Made by a program: the position numbers and the translations under genes. From Mycobacterium colombiense CECT 3035 (GTDB taxonomy: Bacteria; Actinomycetota; Actinomycetes; Mycobacteriales; Mycobacteriaceae), in contig NZ_CP020821.1 in the NCBI RefSeq assembly GCF_002105755.1, forward strand, positions 434,001 through 498,000: DNA of 64,000 nucleotides. Reading direction: 5' to 3'. The notes below the pieces were generated by a model, which worked only from the letters and a program-made list of their open reading frames with translations, was not told the origin of the DNA and did no database searches. Positions 38,910-48,096 of the stretch are shown in pieces; the first letter of the stretch is position 1, and each line of letters begins with the position of its first letter.

Positions 38910-40392
38910 AGAGGTGCGGGCCCGGTTCGACGAGCTTGTCGAGCGCCATCACCCGTCGGCGACGCCGGTGTCGGCGGGCCTGCTGAAGCGGATCGGAGCG
39001 GCCGCGCGGGCGGAGAACCGAGCCGCTGCCGCGCAGCTGGTAGCGATCGGTGAACTGTTTTCCTACCGGCTGTCACGCTGTTCGGAGACCGTGGAGTGGG
39101 CCGTCGACACCGAGGCGGCGGTCAGTGCCGAGGTCGCCGCCGAGTTGCGGATCGGCCAGGGACTGGCCGGGAGTCGCGTGCGCTATGCCCGCGCGATGCG
39201 CGAGCGGCTGCCGGAAGTGGGCGAGGTCTTCGCGGCCGGCGATATCGACTATCGAATGTTTCAAACGATCGTGTTCCGCACCGACCTGATCACCGACTCC
39301 GACGTGCTGAGCGCCGTGGACGCCACGCTGGCCGCCAAGGTCACCAGGTGGCCGTCGCTGAGCCAGGGCCGGTTGGCCGCGCAGGTGGACAAGATCGTCG
39401 CGCAAGCCGACACGGACGCGGTACGCCGCCGCAAGGAGAGCGTGGCCGATCGCGAGATCTGGATCGTCGACTGCGGCGATGGCATGTCGCATATCGAAGG
39501 CGGCCTGATGAGTCCGGACGCGCATGCGTTGGATAAACGATTGAATGCATTGGCGGCAACGGTGTGTGAGCATGATCCGCGCACCCGCGAGCAGCGCCGC
39601 GCTGATGCGTTGGGGGCGCTGGCGGCCGACGCGGATCGTTTGGGGTGTCGGTGCGGTCGATCGGATTGCGCGGCCGGCAAACGGCCCGCGTCGGGCCCGG
39701 TGGTGATTCATGTGATCGCCGAGCCGGCCACGCTGGATGGCGGTCAGATGCCGGGCGTCGAGATAGGTGGCGAGGGGTTGATCCCGCCGGAGTTGCTCGC
39801 CGAGTTGGCCGCCTCCGCCAGGCTGGCGCCGCTGGTTCATCCGACGGATGCACCTCCGGAGCCGGGTTACGTCCCGTCCAGGGCGCTGGCCGATTTCGTG
39901 CGCTGCCGGGACCTGACGTGTCGTTGGCCCGGGTGCGACCGCCCGGCCACCGACTGCGACCTCGACCATACGATCCCGTACGCCGACGGTGGTCCCACGC
40001 ACGCGTCGAATCTCAAATCGTATTGCCGCACACACCATTTGGTGAAAACGTTTTGGGGCTGGCGGGATACCCAATTGCGCGATGGGACCCTGATCCTGAC
40101 TTCCCCGTCGGGGCAGACCTATGTCACCACCCCGGGCAGCGCACTGCTGTTCCCCGGCTTGTGCGCGCCGACGGGCGCGGCCGCTTTGCGCCCGGTCACC
40201 AGCGCCGAGCCGTGTGGTGATCGGACGGCGATGATGCCCAGACGCCGCCGCACCCGGGCGCAAGACCGCACCGCACGGGTCGCCGCCGAACGCCGCCGCA
40301 ATCGAATGGCGCGTCAGGTCGAAAAGCCTTCGTACACTTGGAGTTCCGACTTAACCCATGCCGTTGGCGACGGTGAGCCACCGCCCTTCTGA
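38902..40392 (+). CDS. 13E12 family DUF222/HNH endonuclease-domain protein
   Basis: 496 residues: N-terminal DUF222 helical region (from MFEEVRARFDELVE) and C-terminal HNH domain with CRWPGCDRPATDCDLDHTIPYADGG, then LKSYCRTHHLVK, giving zinc-binding cysteines and the HNH histidines (block split here for length). These multicopy mycobacterial genes are SOS-inducible, and some carry prophage attachment sites; their role is unknown. I chose ATG 38902 over upstream GTG/TTG codons because it lies in the LexA box as in its relatives. It occupies the place of the haloalkane dehalogenase gene of M. tuberculosis. Confidence 0.9.
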   Translation: MFEEVRARFDELVERHHPSATPVSAGLLKRIGAAARAENRAAAAQLVAIGELFSYRLSRCSETVEWAVDTEAAVSAEVAAELRIGQGLAGSRVRYARAMRERLPEVGEVFAAGDIDYRMFQTIVFRTDLITDSDVLSAVDATLAAKVTRWPSLSQGRLAAQVDKIVAQADTDAVRRRKESVADREIWIVDCGDGMSHIEGGLMSPDAHALDKRLNALAATVCEHDPRTREQRRADALGALAADADRLGCRCGRSDCAAGKRPASGPVVIHVIAEPATLDGGQMPGVEIGGEGLIPPELLAELAASARLAPLVHPTDAPPEPGYVPSRALADFVRCRDLTCRWPGCDRPATDCDLDHTIPYADGGPTHASNLKSYCRTHHLVKTFWGWRDTQLRDGTLILTSPSGQTYVTTPGSALLFPGLCAPTGAAALRPVTSAEPCGDRTAMMPRRRRTRAQDRTARVAAERRRNRMARQVEKPSYTWSSDLTHAVGDGEPPPF

Positions 40393-40396
40393 CGCG

Positions 40397-40621
40397 CTAT
40401 TTTTTGCTGGGAATGATGATCACGACGATCAACGTCAGGATCGAGAAGAACAGCCCAAGGATTCCCCAGCCCAGCGGGTTTCGGCCCTTCATCATGGCGA
40501 TGACGCCGCAGACTATCGCGGCGATGATGCTGCCGATGGCGACGAAGATTCCCTTGATGCCACGGAGGATAAAGCCGGCCGCGACCGGGTCCGAACTCGC
40601 CAGAATTACCTGATGCAACAT
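40397..40621 (-). CDS. Small two-helix membrane protein
   Basis: 74 residues, unrecognised. Two hydrophobic helices (KGIFVAIGSIIAAIVCGVIAM and GWGILGLFFSILTLIVVIII) joined by the polar turn MKGRNPLGW, and a lysine tail (PSKK). The ATG at 40621 follows AAAGGA at a good distance, supporting a real gene. Its stop is five bases from the 13E12 stop. The turn resembles small proteins of the phospholipase_D-nuclease N-terminal/PLDc_N type, but this is only a guess. Confidence 0.65.
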   Translation of the reverse strand: MLHQVILASSDPVAAGFILRGIKGIFVAIGSIIAAIVCGVIAMMKGRNPLGWGILGLFFSILTLIVVIIIPSKK

Positions 40622-40741
40622 GACGGGTCCTTTCGTGAGGGGTCATGAGGTGATACCCGCGCGAATGTCGCGCAAAACAGCGCCGCCATTTGCCCGCTCA
40701 CCCAAAGGCGATGAGCAACTCCGCGTGTGGCGCGGGCGGGG

Positions 40742-41227
40742 TTAGCCGCGCGGATAACCGCGGCGCACGGTGCGGTCGAGAATTCCGAGAGTCGCCCGCA
40801 ATGCGCCCTCGGACAGGATCGGGAAAATTCCGGCTTCCCGCCACTTCGGGTCGATGTTCGACCAGTCGTAGAACGAGGTGACGACGGTGGCCGCGCCGTC
40901 CTCGGTGGGGGTGAGCGCGTAGCCGTAGACGTGGCCGATCGGCGGCTGGATCTGGCCGAGAACCGTCCAGGAGATCAGCCGATCCTGCTCGAACTCCTTG
41001 ATGTCGACGGTGACGTCGTATCTGCCCAATTCCGGGAAATCGTTCAATGATTCGCGGTCCATGTGGACGACGAATTGGTCACCGGCGGCGCGCACCGGAT
41101 CGCCCTCGGCGCCTTGCAACATCCCCGACGAGTCGATCGCCACGTGGCCCTGCGGGTCGCACAGCACCGCGAAGATGGCCGGGGCGGGCGCGGCGATGGT
41201 GCGGGAAGTCTCGATGCGTTCGGTCAT
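40742..41227 (-). CDS. SRPBCC (START-like) family protein
   Basis: 161 residues with the START/polyketide-cyclase pattern: IETSRTIAAPAPAIFAVLCDP at the N-terminus, a central LISWTVLGQIQPPIGHVYGYAL beta region and a long C-terminal helix. The fold binds hydrophobic ligands. Ligand unknown. ATG 41227 is the start; the gene is divergent from the SOS-regulated radical-SAM gene. Confidence 0.85.
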   Translation of the reverse strand: MTERIETSRTIAAPAPAIFAVLCDPQGHVAIDSSGMLQGAEGDPVRAAGDQFVVHMDRESLNDFPELGRYDVTVDIKEFEQDRLISWTVLGQIQPPIGHVYGYALTPTEDGAATVVTSFYDWSNIDPKWREAGIFPILSEGALRATLGILDRTVRRGYPRG

Positions 41228-41304
41228 GGTTCCTCGCGGCCGGCGTCAGACGGTACGGTCGTCGCTCACTGTACGACTCGCGCGTGCACGACGCGGCGCC
41301 ACAC

Positions 41305-41333
41305 TTGACTCGCCCTCGAACTAGTGTTCGAAT
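41305..41333 (+). promoter_or_regulatory. Candidate promoter of the radical-SAM gene
   Basis: TTGACT at 41305-41310, 17-base spacer, TCGAAT at 41328-41333. The start would fall at about 41340, the A of the ATG, giving a leaderless mRNA. The -10 lies inside the LexA box. Confidence 0.5.
41316..41331 (+). promoter_or_regulatory. Perfect LexA box upstream of the radical-SAM gene
   Basis: TCGAACTAGTGTTCGA matches all 12 defined positions. It ends 8 bases before the ATG at 41340. The M. tuberculosis counterpart, Rv2578c, is in the LexA regulon as I recall. Confidence 0.93.
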
Positions 41334-41339
41334 AGCTGG

Positions 41340-42367
41340 ATGCGCTGGGCGAACCAGGCCGTCGCGGTGAACGGGACGCCGGTCGAGGACGGGGCGCTGC
41401 CGGGGCTGCAGCGCATCGGCTTCCTGCGCAGCGTGCGCTCGCCGCAGTTCGACGGGATCACCTTCCACGAGGTGGTGTGCAAGTCCGCGCTGAACAAGGT
41501 GCCCAACGCGGCGGCGCTGCCGTTCCGCTATACCGTCAACGGCTATCGCGGCTGTTCGCATGCCTGCCGGTACTGCTTCGCCCGGCCCACCCACGAATAC
41601 CTGGAGCTGGACTGCGGCAACGACTTCGACACTCAGGTCGTCGTCAAGACCAACGTCGTCGAGGTGCTGCGTCGCGAGCTGCGGCGGCCGTCCTGGCAGC
41701 GCGAGACCGTCGCGCTGGGCACCAACACCGATCCGTATCAGCGGGCCGAGGGCGCTACGCGCTGATGCCTGGCATCATCGGCGCGCTGGCCGAATCGGGC
41801 ACGCCGCTGTCGATCCTGACCAAGGGCACGCTGCTGCGGCGCGACCTGCCGCTGATCAGCCAGGCCGCGTCGCAGGTTCCCGTCTCGGTCGCGGTGTCGC
41901 TGGCCGTCGGCGATCCCGAGCTGCACAAGGACGTCGAGCCCGGCACGCCCACGCCGCAGGCGCGGTTGGGCCTGATCAGCGCGATCCGTGCGGCCGGGCT
42001 GGACTGTCATGTGATGGTCGCGCCGGTGCTGCCGCATCTCACCGACTCCGCCGAGCAGCTCGACGGGCTGCTCGGCCAGATCGCGGCGGCCGGCGCCAGC
42101 AGCGTCACGGTTTTCGGCCTGCATCTGCGCAGCTCCACCCGGGGCTGGTTCATGGCGTGGCTGGCACGCTCGCATCCCGAGCTGGTCGGCCGCTATCGCG
42201 AGCTGTACCGCCGCGGCGCCTACCTGCCGCCGGGCTACCGCGACATGCTGCGGCAGCGGGCCGCGCCGCTGATCGCCAAGCATCGACTGGCCGGCGACCA
42301 CCGCCCGTTCTCGCGAGCGGTCTCACCGGCGCCGGTGCCGAAAGCCGTTCAGGCGACGCTGTTTTGA
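41340..42367 (+). pseudogene. SOS-regulated radical-SAM protein (Rv2578c-like), frameshifted in this sequence
   Basis: The cluster motif is CSHACRYC (C-x3-C-x2-C) in NGYRGCSHACRYCFARP near residue 75, as in the SplB-related group. The first frame stops at 41765 after DPYQRAEGATR; adding one C near 41753 gives the expected RAEGRYALMPGIIGALAESG and continues to 42367. Repaired length is 342 residues. LexA control suggests a DNA-damage role, such as repair of a base lesion by radical chemistry, not demonstrated. The break is probably a consensus error. Confidence 0.87.
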
Positions 42368-42368
42368 G

Positions 42369-43961
42369 CTAGTCGGGCTCGACGACCCGGCGCGTCCGCC
42401 GCCGGGCGAAGGCGGTGAAGTGCCGGGTGCGCTGGGTGTCCTCGTTGATGTCGTGCAGGCGGGCGGCAAGCAGGTCCTGCAGCAGCAGGTGGCCTTGTTC
42501 GGTGCCCTCCGGCGACAGGACCCGCAGCGCGCGGCCCCCCGATTCGGCGAGGATGTTCGCGGCATGCCGCAGGGTGTCGCGGGTGCTGACGTCGCCGCCC
42601 GTGGGCATGTCCGCCGGCTCGGGACGCATGACGTCGGCGACGAAGAACGCTTCGAGCGGGTCGGTGGTGTAGTCGCGGGTCAGGTGCAACCCGCGCCGCG
42701 CGATCTTCTCGGTCAGAACGGATCGGTCGAGCATCATCACCGACGCGGCGTACGCGGTGGTCGAGGCCACGATCAAGGGGAGCAGCGAGGGCCAGGCGTG
42801 GGTGAGTTCGAGGGTGAACACGATGCCGGTCAGCGGCGAGCGCATGACGCCGCCCACCACCGCCGCCAGCCCGAGGATCGCCCAGAAACCGGGAAACACG
42901 TGCGGCATGCCTTGCCCCACCAGGGCTCCGAGCGCGCCGCCGATCATGAACACCGGCGCGAGCACGCCGCCCGAGGTGCCCGAACCCAACGACAGTGACC
43001 AGATGGCGGTCTTCACGATGAGGATGCCGACGATCAACGACAGGGTGGCGCGGCCGGTGAGCAGCGCGTCGATCACGTCGTAGCCGACGCCGAGGGCCCG
43101 CGGCTCGATCAGCCCGCCCACCCCGATCACCAGGCCGCCGATCGCGGGCCACCACATCCAGTGGATCGGCAGGCGGGAGAAGGCGTCCTCGGCCAGGTAC
43201 ACCAACCGCGTCGCGGCGATGGCGACCACCGCGCCGCACGCCCCGATCACGAGCGCCAGCAGGTCGATCTTCCAGTCGACGCGGCTCAGGTGCGCAACGT
43301 CGACCGGGAAGACCGGGTCGCCGCCGAGAATGAACTGGCGTACGACGGTCGCGACGACGACCGCCGCGGTCACCGGAATCAGGCTGCGGGGCCGCCATTC
43401 GAAGAGCAGCAGCTCGACCGCCAGCAGGATGGACGCCAGCGGCGAATTGAAGGTGGCCGCCATCCCGCCGGCGGCTCCGGAGACCAGCAGGATCTTGCGC
43501 TCGTCGGCGGTCAGATGCAGGTGTTGGGCGAGGATCGACCCGAGCGCGCCGCCGGTCATGATGATCGGCCCCTCGGCGCCGAACGGGCCGCCGGTGCCGA
43601 TGCTGATCGCGGCCGAAATGGGTTTGAGGATGGCGACTTTCGGTTCGACACGGCTGCCCTGGGTGAGAATCGCCTCGATCGCTTCGGGCATCCCGTGACC
43701 GCGGATCTTCTCCGAGCCGAGCCGCGCCATGACGCCGACAACCAGGCCGCCGGCGACTGGGGCGCCCAGCAACAACCACCACGGATGGGGGTGGGACCCC
43801 GGCGCCACCAGGCCGACGGCCCAGCGCTGGTAGAAGACGAGGTTGGTGACCAGCCCGATCAACCGGAGCAGGCACCACGCGGCGCCGGCGGCGAGCGCCC
43901 CGATCGGCACCGCGAGCGCCGTGATCAGCAGCATGCGCCGATCGACCACGAAGTCCGCCAA
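42369..43961 (-). CDS. ClC-family chloride channel/transporter with CBS-like tail
   Basis: 530 residues. The ClC selectivity elements are present: GHGMPEAIEAIL, GAEGPIIMTGGALGS (with the gating glutamate) and GTSGGVLAPVFMIGGALG. A C-terminal tail (VADVMRPEPADMPTGGD...) looks like a CBS domain. It moves chloride, often in exchange for protons. The frame starts at TTG 43961; ATG 43934 is a credible alternative. It is not at this locus in M. tuberculosis, as far as I recall. Confidence 0.88.
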   Translation of the reverse strand: MADFVVDRRMLLITALAVPIGALAAGAAWCLLRLIGLVTNLVFYQRWAVGLVAPGSHPHPWWLLLGAPVAGGLVVGVMARLGSEKIRGHGMPEAIEAILTQGSRVEPKVAILKPISAAISIGTGGPFGAEGPIIMTGGALGSILAQHLHLTADERKILLVSGAAGGMAATFNSPLASILLAVELLLFEWRPRSLIPVTAAVVVATVVRQFILGGDPVFPVDVAHLSRVDWKIDLLALVIGACGAVVAIAATRLVYLAEDAFSRLPIHWMWWPAIGGLVIGVGGLIEPRALGVGYDVIDALLTGRATLSLIVGILIVKTAIWSLSLGSGTSGGVLAPVFMIGGALGALVGQGMPHVFPGFWAILGLAAVVGGVMRSPLTGIVFTLELTHAWPSLLPLIVASTTAYAASVMMLDRSVLTEKIARRGLHLTRDYTTDPLEAFFVADVMRPEPADMPTGGDVSTRDTLRHAANILAESGGRALRVLSPEGTEQGHLLLQDLLAARLHDINEDTQRTRHFTAFARRRTRRVVEPD

Positions 43962-44053
43962 GCGGCCCCGGCGACCGGACCACCCGGCGATTCAACCATT
44001 TTCGAAGTATTTCACAGGGATAAAATCCGCTGTGGTCATGTTGCTGGGTCGGG

Positions 44054-45655
44054 CTAGCCGGCCTTGTCTCCGCGCGGCTTGGTGAGCGTGAATTCGTCGA
44101 TCACGGCGACCTCACCGGACGGCCCCCGCAGCGCGTAGTGCGTCGCCTTGATCGAGGTGTCGCCGCCGGGCTGGCCCGGGTCGACGTCGAATGCCACGAA
44201 GCCATAAGGGTTTTCGCGGTCACGAAACGCCGACCACGGAGCGTCCTCCAGCACGTAGATCGGGGCCTTGCGCCCCAGTCCGGGATCGAAGGCGCCCACG
44301 CCGGTGACCACGCGGCACCGGAGATCGGGGAAGAACATCGCGTTGCTCGGCGCGGAGGTGCCGCCGCCACCGATGACCAGATGCACAGTGCCGCGCGTGG
44401 CGTCGATGACGTCGTTTCGGGTGTCGACGGGTATCGGCGTGCGGGTGTCGGTGCCCAGCGCGCCGCGCAGCGGATGGGAGCGCTCGTAATGGTGCTCGTG
44501 GCCGCACACCACCAGGTCCACCCGGTACTGGTCGAACAGCGGCAGCCATTCCTCGCGGATGCCCAGGTCGGCGCCGTTGGTCTTGTCGGCGGTGGAGATC
44601 GCCGTCTGGTGCATGCACACGACGATCCAGTCGATGTCCGGGTCGTGCCGGGCCGCGGCCAGTTCGCTTGCCAGCCAGCGTTTTTGCTCGCCGCCGGAGT
44701 AGCCGTGCACGTAGAAGTTGCCGCCGTCCTGGAAGGCGACGTCGTCGTTGCTCAGGCTGATCACGCGGACCGAGCCGGCGGTGAACGAGTACCACATGCC
44801 GCGGGTCTCGGGGCTGGACCCGGAATCGGGTACCGCGAAGTAGGCCTGATACGCCCCGTAACCGATTGGCCCGTTACCCAATTCGTTCTCGTGATTGCCG
44901 GCCGCCGGCATCCAGGGCCGGTACCGCGCCGAGCGGGTGTTGTTCTCGAACCAGTTCGACCACGTGCGCACCCGGTCGCGGGCCAGGTTGGCGTAGCACA
45001 GGTCGCCGTTGACCAGGTTGAACAGCGGCCCCATCCGTTCGATCGCCATGGTGGTGTCGGCCGCGGCCGGCGAGCCGATGTTGTCGGTGGCGTACCTGCC
45101 GTCGGGCATCTTGGCCAGTGCCGGTGTGGACTGGTCACCGAAGCTGGTGAACAGCAGCCGTTTTCGGCCTGCCGGCGCGGTGCGCACGGTGCCCTGCTCC
45201 GGTTCCGCGCCGTCGTGCACCGCGGCGTACACGTAGTCGGTGTCGGGGGTGAGGTCGGTCAGCCTGGCGTGGTTGACGCGAACTTCGGTGCCCGACTTCG
45301 CGTCCCGATAGGTGCGGGTTTCCGCGGCGACCGTGCGACCGAAACCGGACGTCGGCGTCCCGAGCAGCACCCGCGGATTGCGCACCGCGCCGGTGGTGTG
45401 CCAGGACACCACCACTTCGGCGCCGGCGTTCTTCCCGAACTGCAGGTGCAGCCCGCCGACCGGCGGCGCGCCGTGGCGATCGGGTTGCAGCCAGGCCATC
45501 GGGCCCCGCGGGCGTGACCACAGCAGCACGGCACCGCCGCCGATGCCCACCCCCAGGGCGGCCGACACCGCCCCGGTCGTCAGCAACCGACGGCGGGTCA
45601 CCGGCGCTTCGGCGCTGTCGGCCCGTTTCGGGGCCGGACGCGTCTCCTCGCTCAT
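44054..45655 (-). CDS. Tat-exported purple acid phosphatase-like metallophosphoesterase
   Basis: 533 residues. A twin-arginine signal (RRRLLTTGAVSAALGVGIGGG, near residue 22) is followed by a fibronectin-like purple-acid-phosphatase N-domain and a calcineurin-type domain. Metal motifs: FTSFGDQS, NGDLCYANL, GNHENELG, VVCMHQTA and GHEHHYERS. Expected to act outside the membrane on phosphate esters. The homologue is Rv2577 as I recall. ATG 45655 chosen; the longer frame overlaps the divergent gene. Confidence 0.92.
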   Translation of the reverse strand: MSEETRPAPKRADSAEAPVTRRRLLTTGAVSAALGVGIGGGAVLLWSRPRGPMAWLQPDRHGAPPVGGLHLQFGKNAGAEVVVSWHTTGAVRNPRVLLGTPTSGFGRTVAAETRTYRDAKSGTEVRVNHARLTDLTPDTDYVYAAVHDGAEPEQGTVRTAPAGRKRLLFTSFGDQSTPALAKMPDGRYATDNIGSPAAADTTMAIERMGPLFNLVNGDLCYANLARDRVRTWSNWFENNTRSARYRPWMPAAGNHENELGNGPIGYGAYQAYFAVPDSGSSPETRGMWYSFTAGSVRVISLSNDDVAFQDGGNFYVHGYSGGEQKRWLASELAAARHDPDIDWIVVCMHQTAISTADKTNGADLGIREEWLPLFDQYRVDLVVCGHEHHYERSHPLRGALGTDTRTPIPVDTRNDVIDATRGTVHLVIGGGGTSAPSNAMFFPDLRCRVVTGVGAFDPGLGRKAPIYVLEDAPWSAFRDRENPYGFVAFDVDPGQPGGDTSIKATHYALRGPSGEVAVIDEFTLTKPRGDKAG

Positions 45656-45743
45656 GCTTGCTTCATACCGGAGCCGGGCAACCGCGGGCACAGCTGCCGG
45701 TAAACAGCGAATCGCCGCTAACGAATCCGGTAGCGTTTTCGAT

Positions 45744-46172
45744 ATGACGAACGTGCACAGGACAGCGAGCGCGATCTCGGCGGTGACGCTGGCAATGGCC
45801 GCGGGGGCGGTGCTGACGCCGGCGACGGCGCAGGCCGACGGCCACCAGGTGACGTACACCGTGACGAGCCCGAACAATCTGACCGCCAACGTCTCCTACG
45901 TGAACGCCGACCCGCCCAACCAGGCCGCCTTCACCGCGGACCCGTCGAAGTTCTCGACCAGCGTGCAGGCGCCGCTCAGCGGCGGAACGCCGGTCACCTA
46001 CACCGCCACGCTGGCGAACCCCAAACAGTTCGCGAGCATCACCGCCAGCGGCATGCTGCACTGGCCGGATTCGGGCAACGGCCCCGCCCAGTTCCACTGC
46101 GAGATCGCCGTGGACGGCCAGGTGGTCGCGCAGCAGGACGCCACCACCACCGTCACCTGCCGACCCAGCTAG
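45744..46172 (+). CDS. Secreted MmpS-like small protein
   Basis: 142 residues with a Sec signal peptide (cleavage likely after ATAQA near residue 31). The mature part is beta-rich: HQVTYTVTSPNNLTANVSYVN and GTPVTYTATLANPKQF resemble the periplasmic domain of MmpS proteins. Two cysteines near the end (FHCEIAVDG and VTCRPS) probably form a disulphide. No MmpL gene is adjacent. Function unknown; Rv2576c as I recall. Confidence 0.82.
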   Translation: MTNVHRTASAISAVTLAMAAGAVLTPATAQADGHQVTYTVTSPNNLTANVSYVNADPPNQAAFTADPSKFSTSVQAPLSGGTPVTYTATLANPKQFASITASGMLHWPDSGNGPAQFHCEIAVDGQVVAQQDATTTVTCRPS

Positions 46173-46445
46173 TCAGCCGGCAAACACGTACACCCACGCG
46201 GTCGGGCCGGAGCGCAGCGGCACCTCGATGCGTCGATAGTCGTCCACCTCGTACGCGTCGGCGGCGGCCAGCTCGGTTTCGCTGATAGCGAACACCGTGC
46301 CGTCCACGTGCGCGTCGCTGATGGTGACGTAGTCCAGGTGGTAGCCGACGATCGCGTCGCGGTGGCCGGTGAGCTCGCGGCCGAAGGTCGCGCGCTGGAC
46401 CTCGGGCTGCTGCGGCGTGCCGTAGGAGAACAACAGCTGGATCAT
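46173..46445 (-). CDS. Gamma-glutamylcyclotransferase-like (AIG2/GGCT) protein
   Basis: 90 residues, shorter than most of the family. Starts with the fold's substrate loop LLFSYGTPQQPEVQ and contains DGTVFAISETELAAADAYE, carrying the region of the catalytic glutamate. ATGA overlap with the MFS gene upstream indicates co-translation. Substrate unknown. Confidence 0.82.
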   Translation of the reverse strand: MIQLLFSYGTPQQPEVQRATFGRELTGHRDAIVGYHLDYVTISDAHVDGTVFAISETELAAADAYEVDDYRRIEVPLRSGPTAWVYVFAG

Positions 46446-48046
46446 CGGTGCACCCGCAGCGCCAGGTAGTACTCGTGCTGCCGGGCGCTGTCGACGGTGT
46501 AGCTCACCGCGGTCGCCAGGCCGTCGTGGTCGGACTCCAGCCAGCGCTCGGTGTGCTGGTGCTGAAACTCGGTCCAGGACGGCACGGTGAACCGCTCGAG
46601 GACCGCGTCAGGGTCTTCGATGCTGTGATAGAGCCGCCAGCTGTGTCCGCCGGTGCGTAGCCGCGATCTGCGCACGGCGCTCATCGCCTTGACGAACTCC
46701 TGAAGTTTGTCCGCCGCCACCCGATAGCGGATGGCCACCAGGACCGGTCCGTCGTTGGGGCAGGGTTCGAACACGACCATGGGCGACGGCCATGCCCTGG
46801 AGATGTCCCGGCTGAGCTTGCCGGTGGATGGCCGCAAGGGGAGAACGGCGACGCTGAGGGCGGCGGCGCCCAGGAACGCGGCCGACACGACGAGCGCCAG
46901 ATCAAGCCCCCACCGGGTGGCGATCGCGCCCCACAGGTAGGACCCGAATGCCTGGGAGCCCGTGAATACCAGGAGATACACCGACAATCCGCGGGCCCGC
47001 ACCCATTGCGGCAGGTGGAGTTGCGCCGCGGCGTTCAGCGTCGTCAAGGTGATCAGCCAGGTCGTCCCGGACAGCACCAGCAGCGGCGCCGCCGCGGCGA
47101 ACGGCAGCCACACCACCGCGAGCGGTGCCAGTGCGTACGCGGCGGCCGAAACGGCCAGCAGGGCGTTGGGTGGCACCTTCTGACGCAGCGCGCCGGGCAC
47201 CGCGACGGCCAGCACCGCGCCAAAGCCGATGGCGCCCAACGCCACACCGTAGCCACCGGCCCGCAGGTGCCAGCGGTCGGCGGCGGCCACCGGGAGCAGC
47301 GCCAGCAGCGCCGAGGCCGGAAACACGAAAAGGGCTGTGCGCAAGAGGATCCTGCGGAAGATGGGGCCGTTGGCGACGTACCGGAAGCCGGTGACGATGG
47401 CCTGGCTGAAGTGTTCCCGTTCGACGGGCGGCTCTTGTCTGGGTCGACGCCACGTCGCCAGGGCGACGATGATGCCGGCGAAGGATATCGCGTTGATGGC
47501 GAAGACGGCCCCGGGGCCGGTCGCCGCCAGCACCACGCCGCCGATCGCGGGCCCGACCACGCGGGCGATGTTCACCGAGACGCTGGCCAGCGTCGCCGCG
47601 GCCGGAATCTGCTCGCGCGTGACGACCTCGGGTTGGATGGCCTGCCAGGCCGGCGCGGTCAGGGCCGAGGCGAAGCCGACCGCCAGGGTGAACAGCAACA
47701 GCGACGTCGGGGTGAGGGTGCCGAGGAACGTCAGCACGGCCAGGGCCAGGGTCACCAGCACCGCGTACGACTGCAAAAAGATCAGCAGGCGCCGCCGGTC
47801 GAAGAGGTCGGCCAGCGCCCCCGCGAAGAAGCCCAGCAGCAGCGTGGGTCCCAGGCTCGCGGTTTGAACCAGGGCCACGACGACGGGGCTGCTGTGGTCT
47901 TCGATCAGGAACCATTGTGCGGCGACGCTTTGCATCCAGGTCCCGACGTTGGAGACGAACTGCGCGATGAACAACGCGCGGAACACGCGATTGCGCAGCG
48001 GTGCCCAGGCGGATGCCTGCGGGTCCTCGGCATGCGGTGAAGGCAT
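46442..48046 (-). CDS. MFS exporter (MFS_3 type) with C-terminal ABM-like domain
   Basis: 534 residues. Twelve helices with MFS motif A-like FFAGALADLFDRRRLL, then a soluble domain of about 110 residues (VLVAIRYRVAADKLQEFVKAM, SWRLYHSIEDPDAVLERF, WTEFQHQH) like a dimeric alpha-beta barrel. This whole layout is the MFS_3 family related to EntS-type exporters. ATG 48046 (MPSPHAEDP) is the start; the open frame continues upstream only as shadow of the XRE gene. Cargo unknown. Confidence 0.87.
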   Translation of the reverse strand: MPSPHAEDPQASAWAPLRNRVFRALFIAQFVSNVGTWMQSVAAQWFLIEDHSSPVVVALVQTASLGPTLLLGFFAGALADLFDRRRLLIFLQSYAVLVTLALAVLTFLGTLTPTSLLLFTLAVGFASALTAPAWQAIQPEVVTREQIPAAATLASVSVNIARVVGPAIGGVVLAATGPGAVFAINAISFAGIIVALATWRRPRQEPPVEREHFSQAIVTGFRYVANGPIFRRILLRTALFVFPASALLALLPVAAADRWHLRAGGYGVALGAIGFGAVLAVAVPGALRQKVPPNALLAVSAAAYALAPLAVVWLPFAAAAPLLVLSGTTWLITLTTLNAAAQLHLPQWVRARGLSVYLLVFTGSQAFGSYLWGAIATRWGLDLALVVSAAFLGAAALSVAVLPLRPSTGKLSRDISRAWPSPMVVFEPCPNDGPVLVAIRYRVAADKLQEFVKAMSAVRRSRLRTGGHSWRLYHSIEDPDAVLERFTVPSWTEFQHQHTERWLESDHDGLATAVSYTVDSARQHEYYLALRVHR

Positions 48047-48096
48047 TCGGCAACGCCTTTCGCGTTCTGCGGGAGGAAGCGACGGGGGATAGCAGT

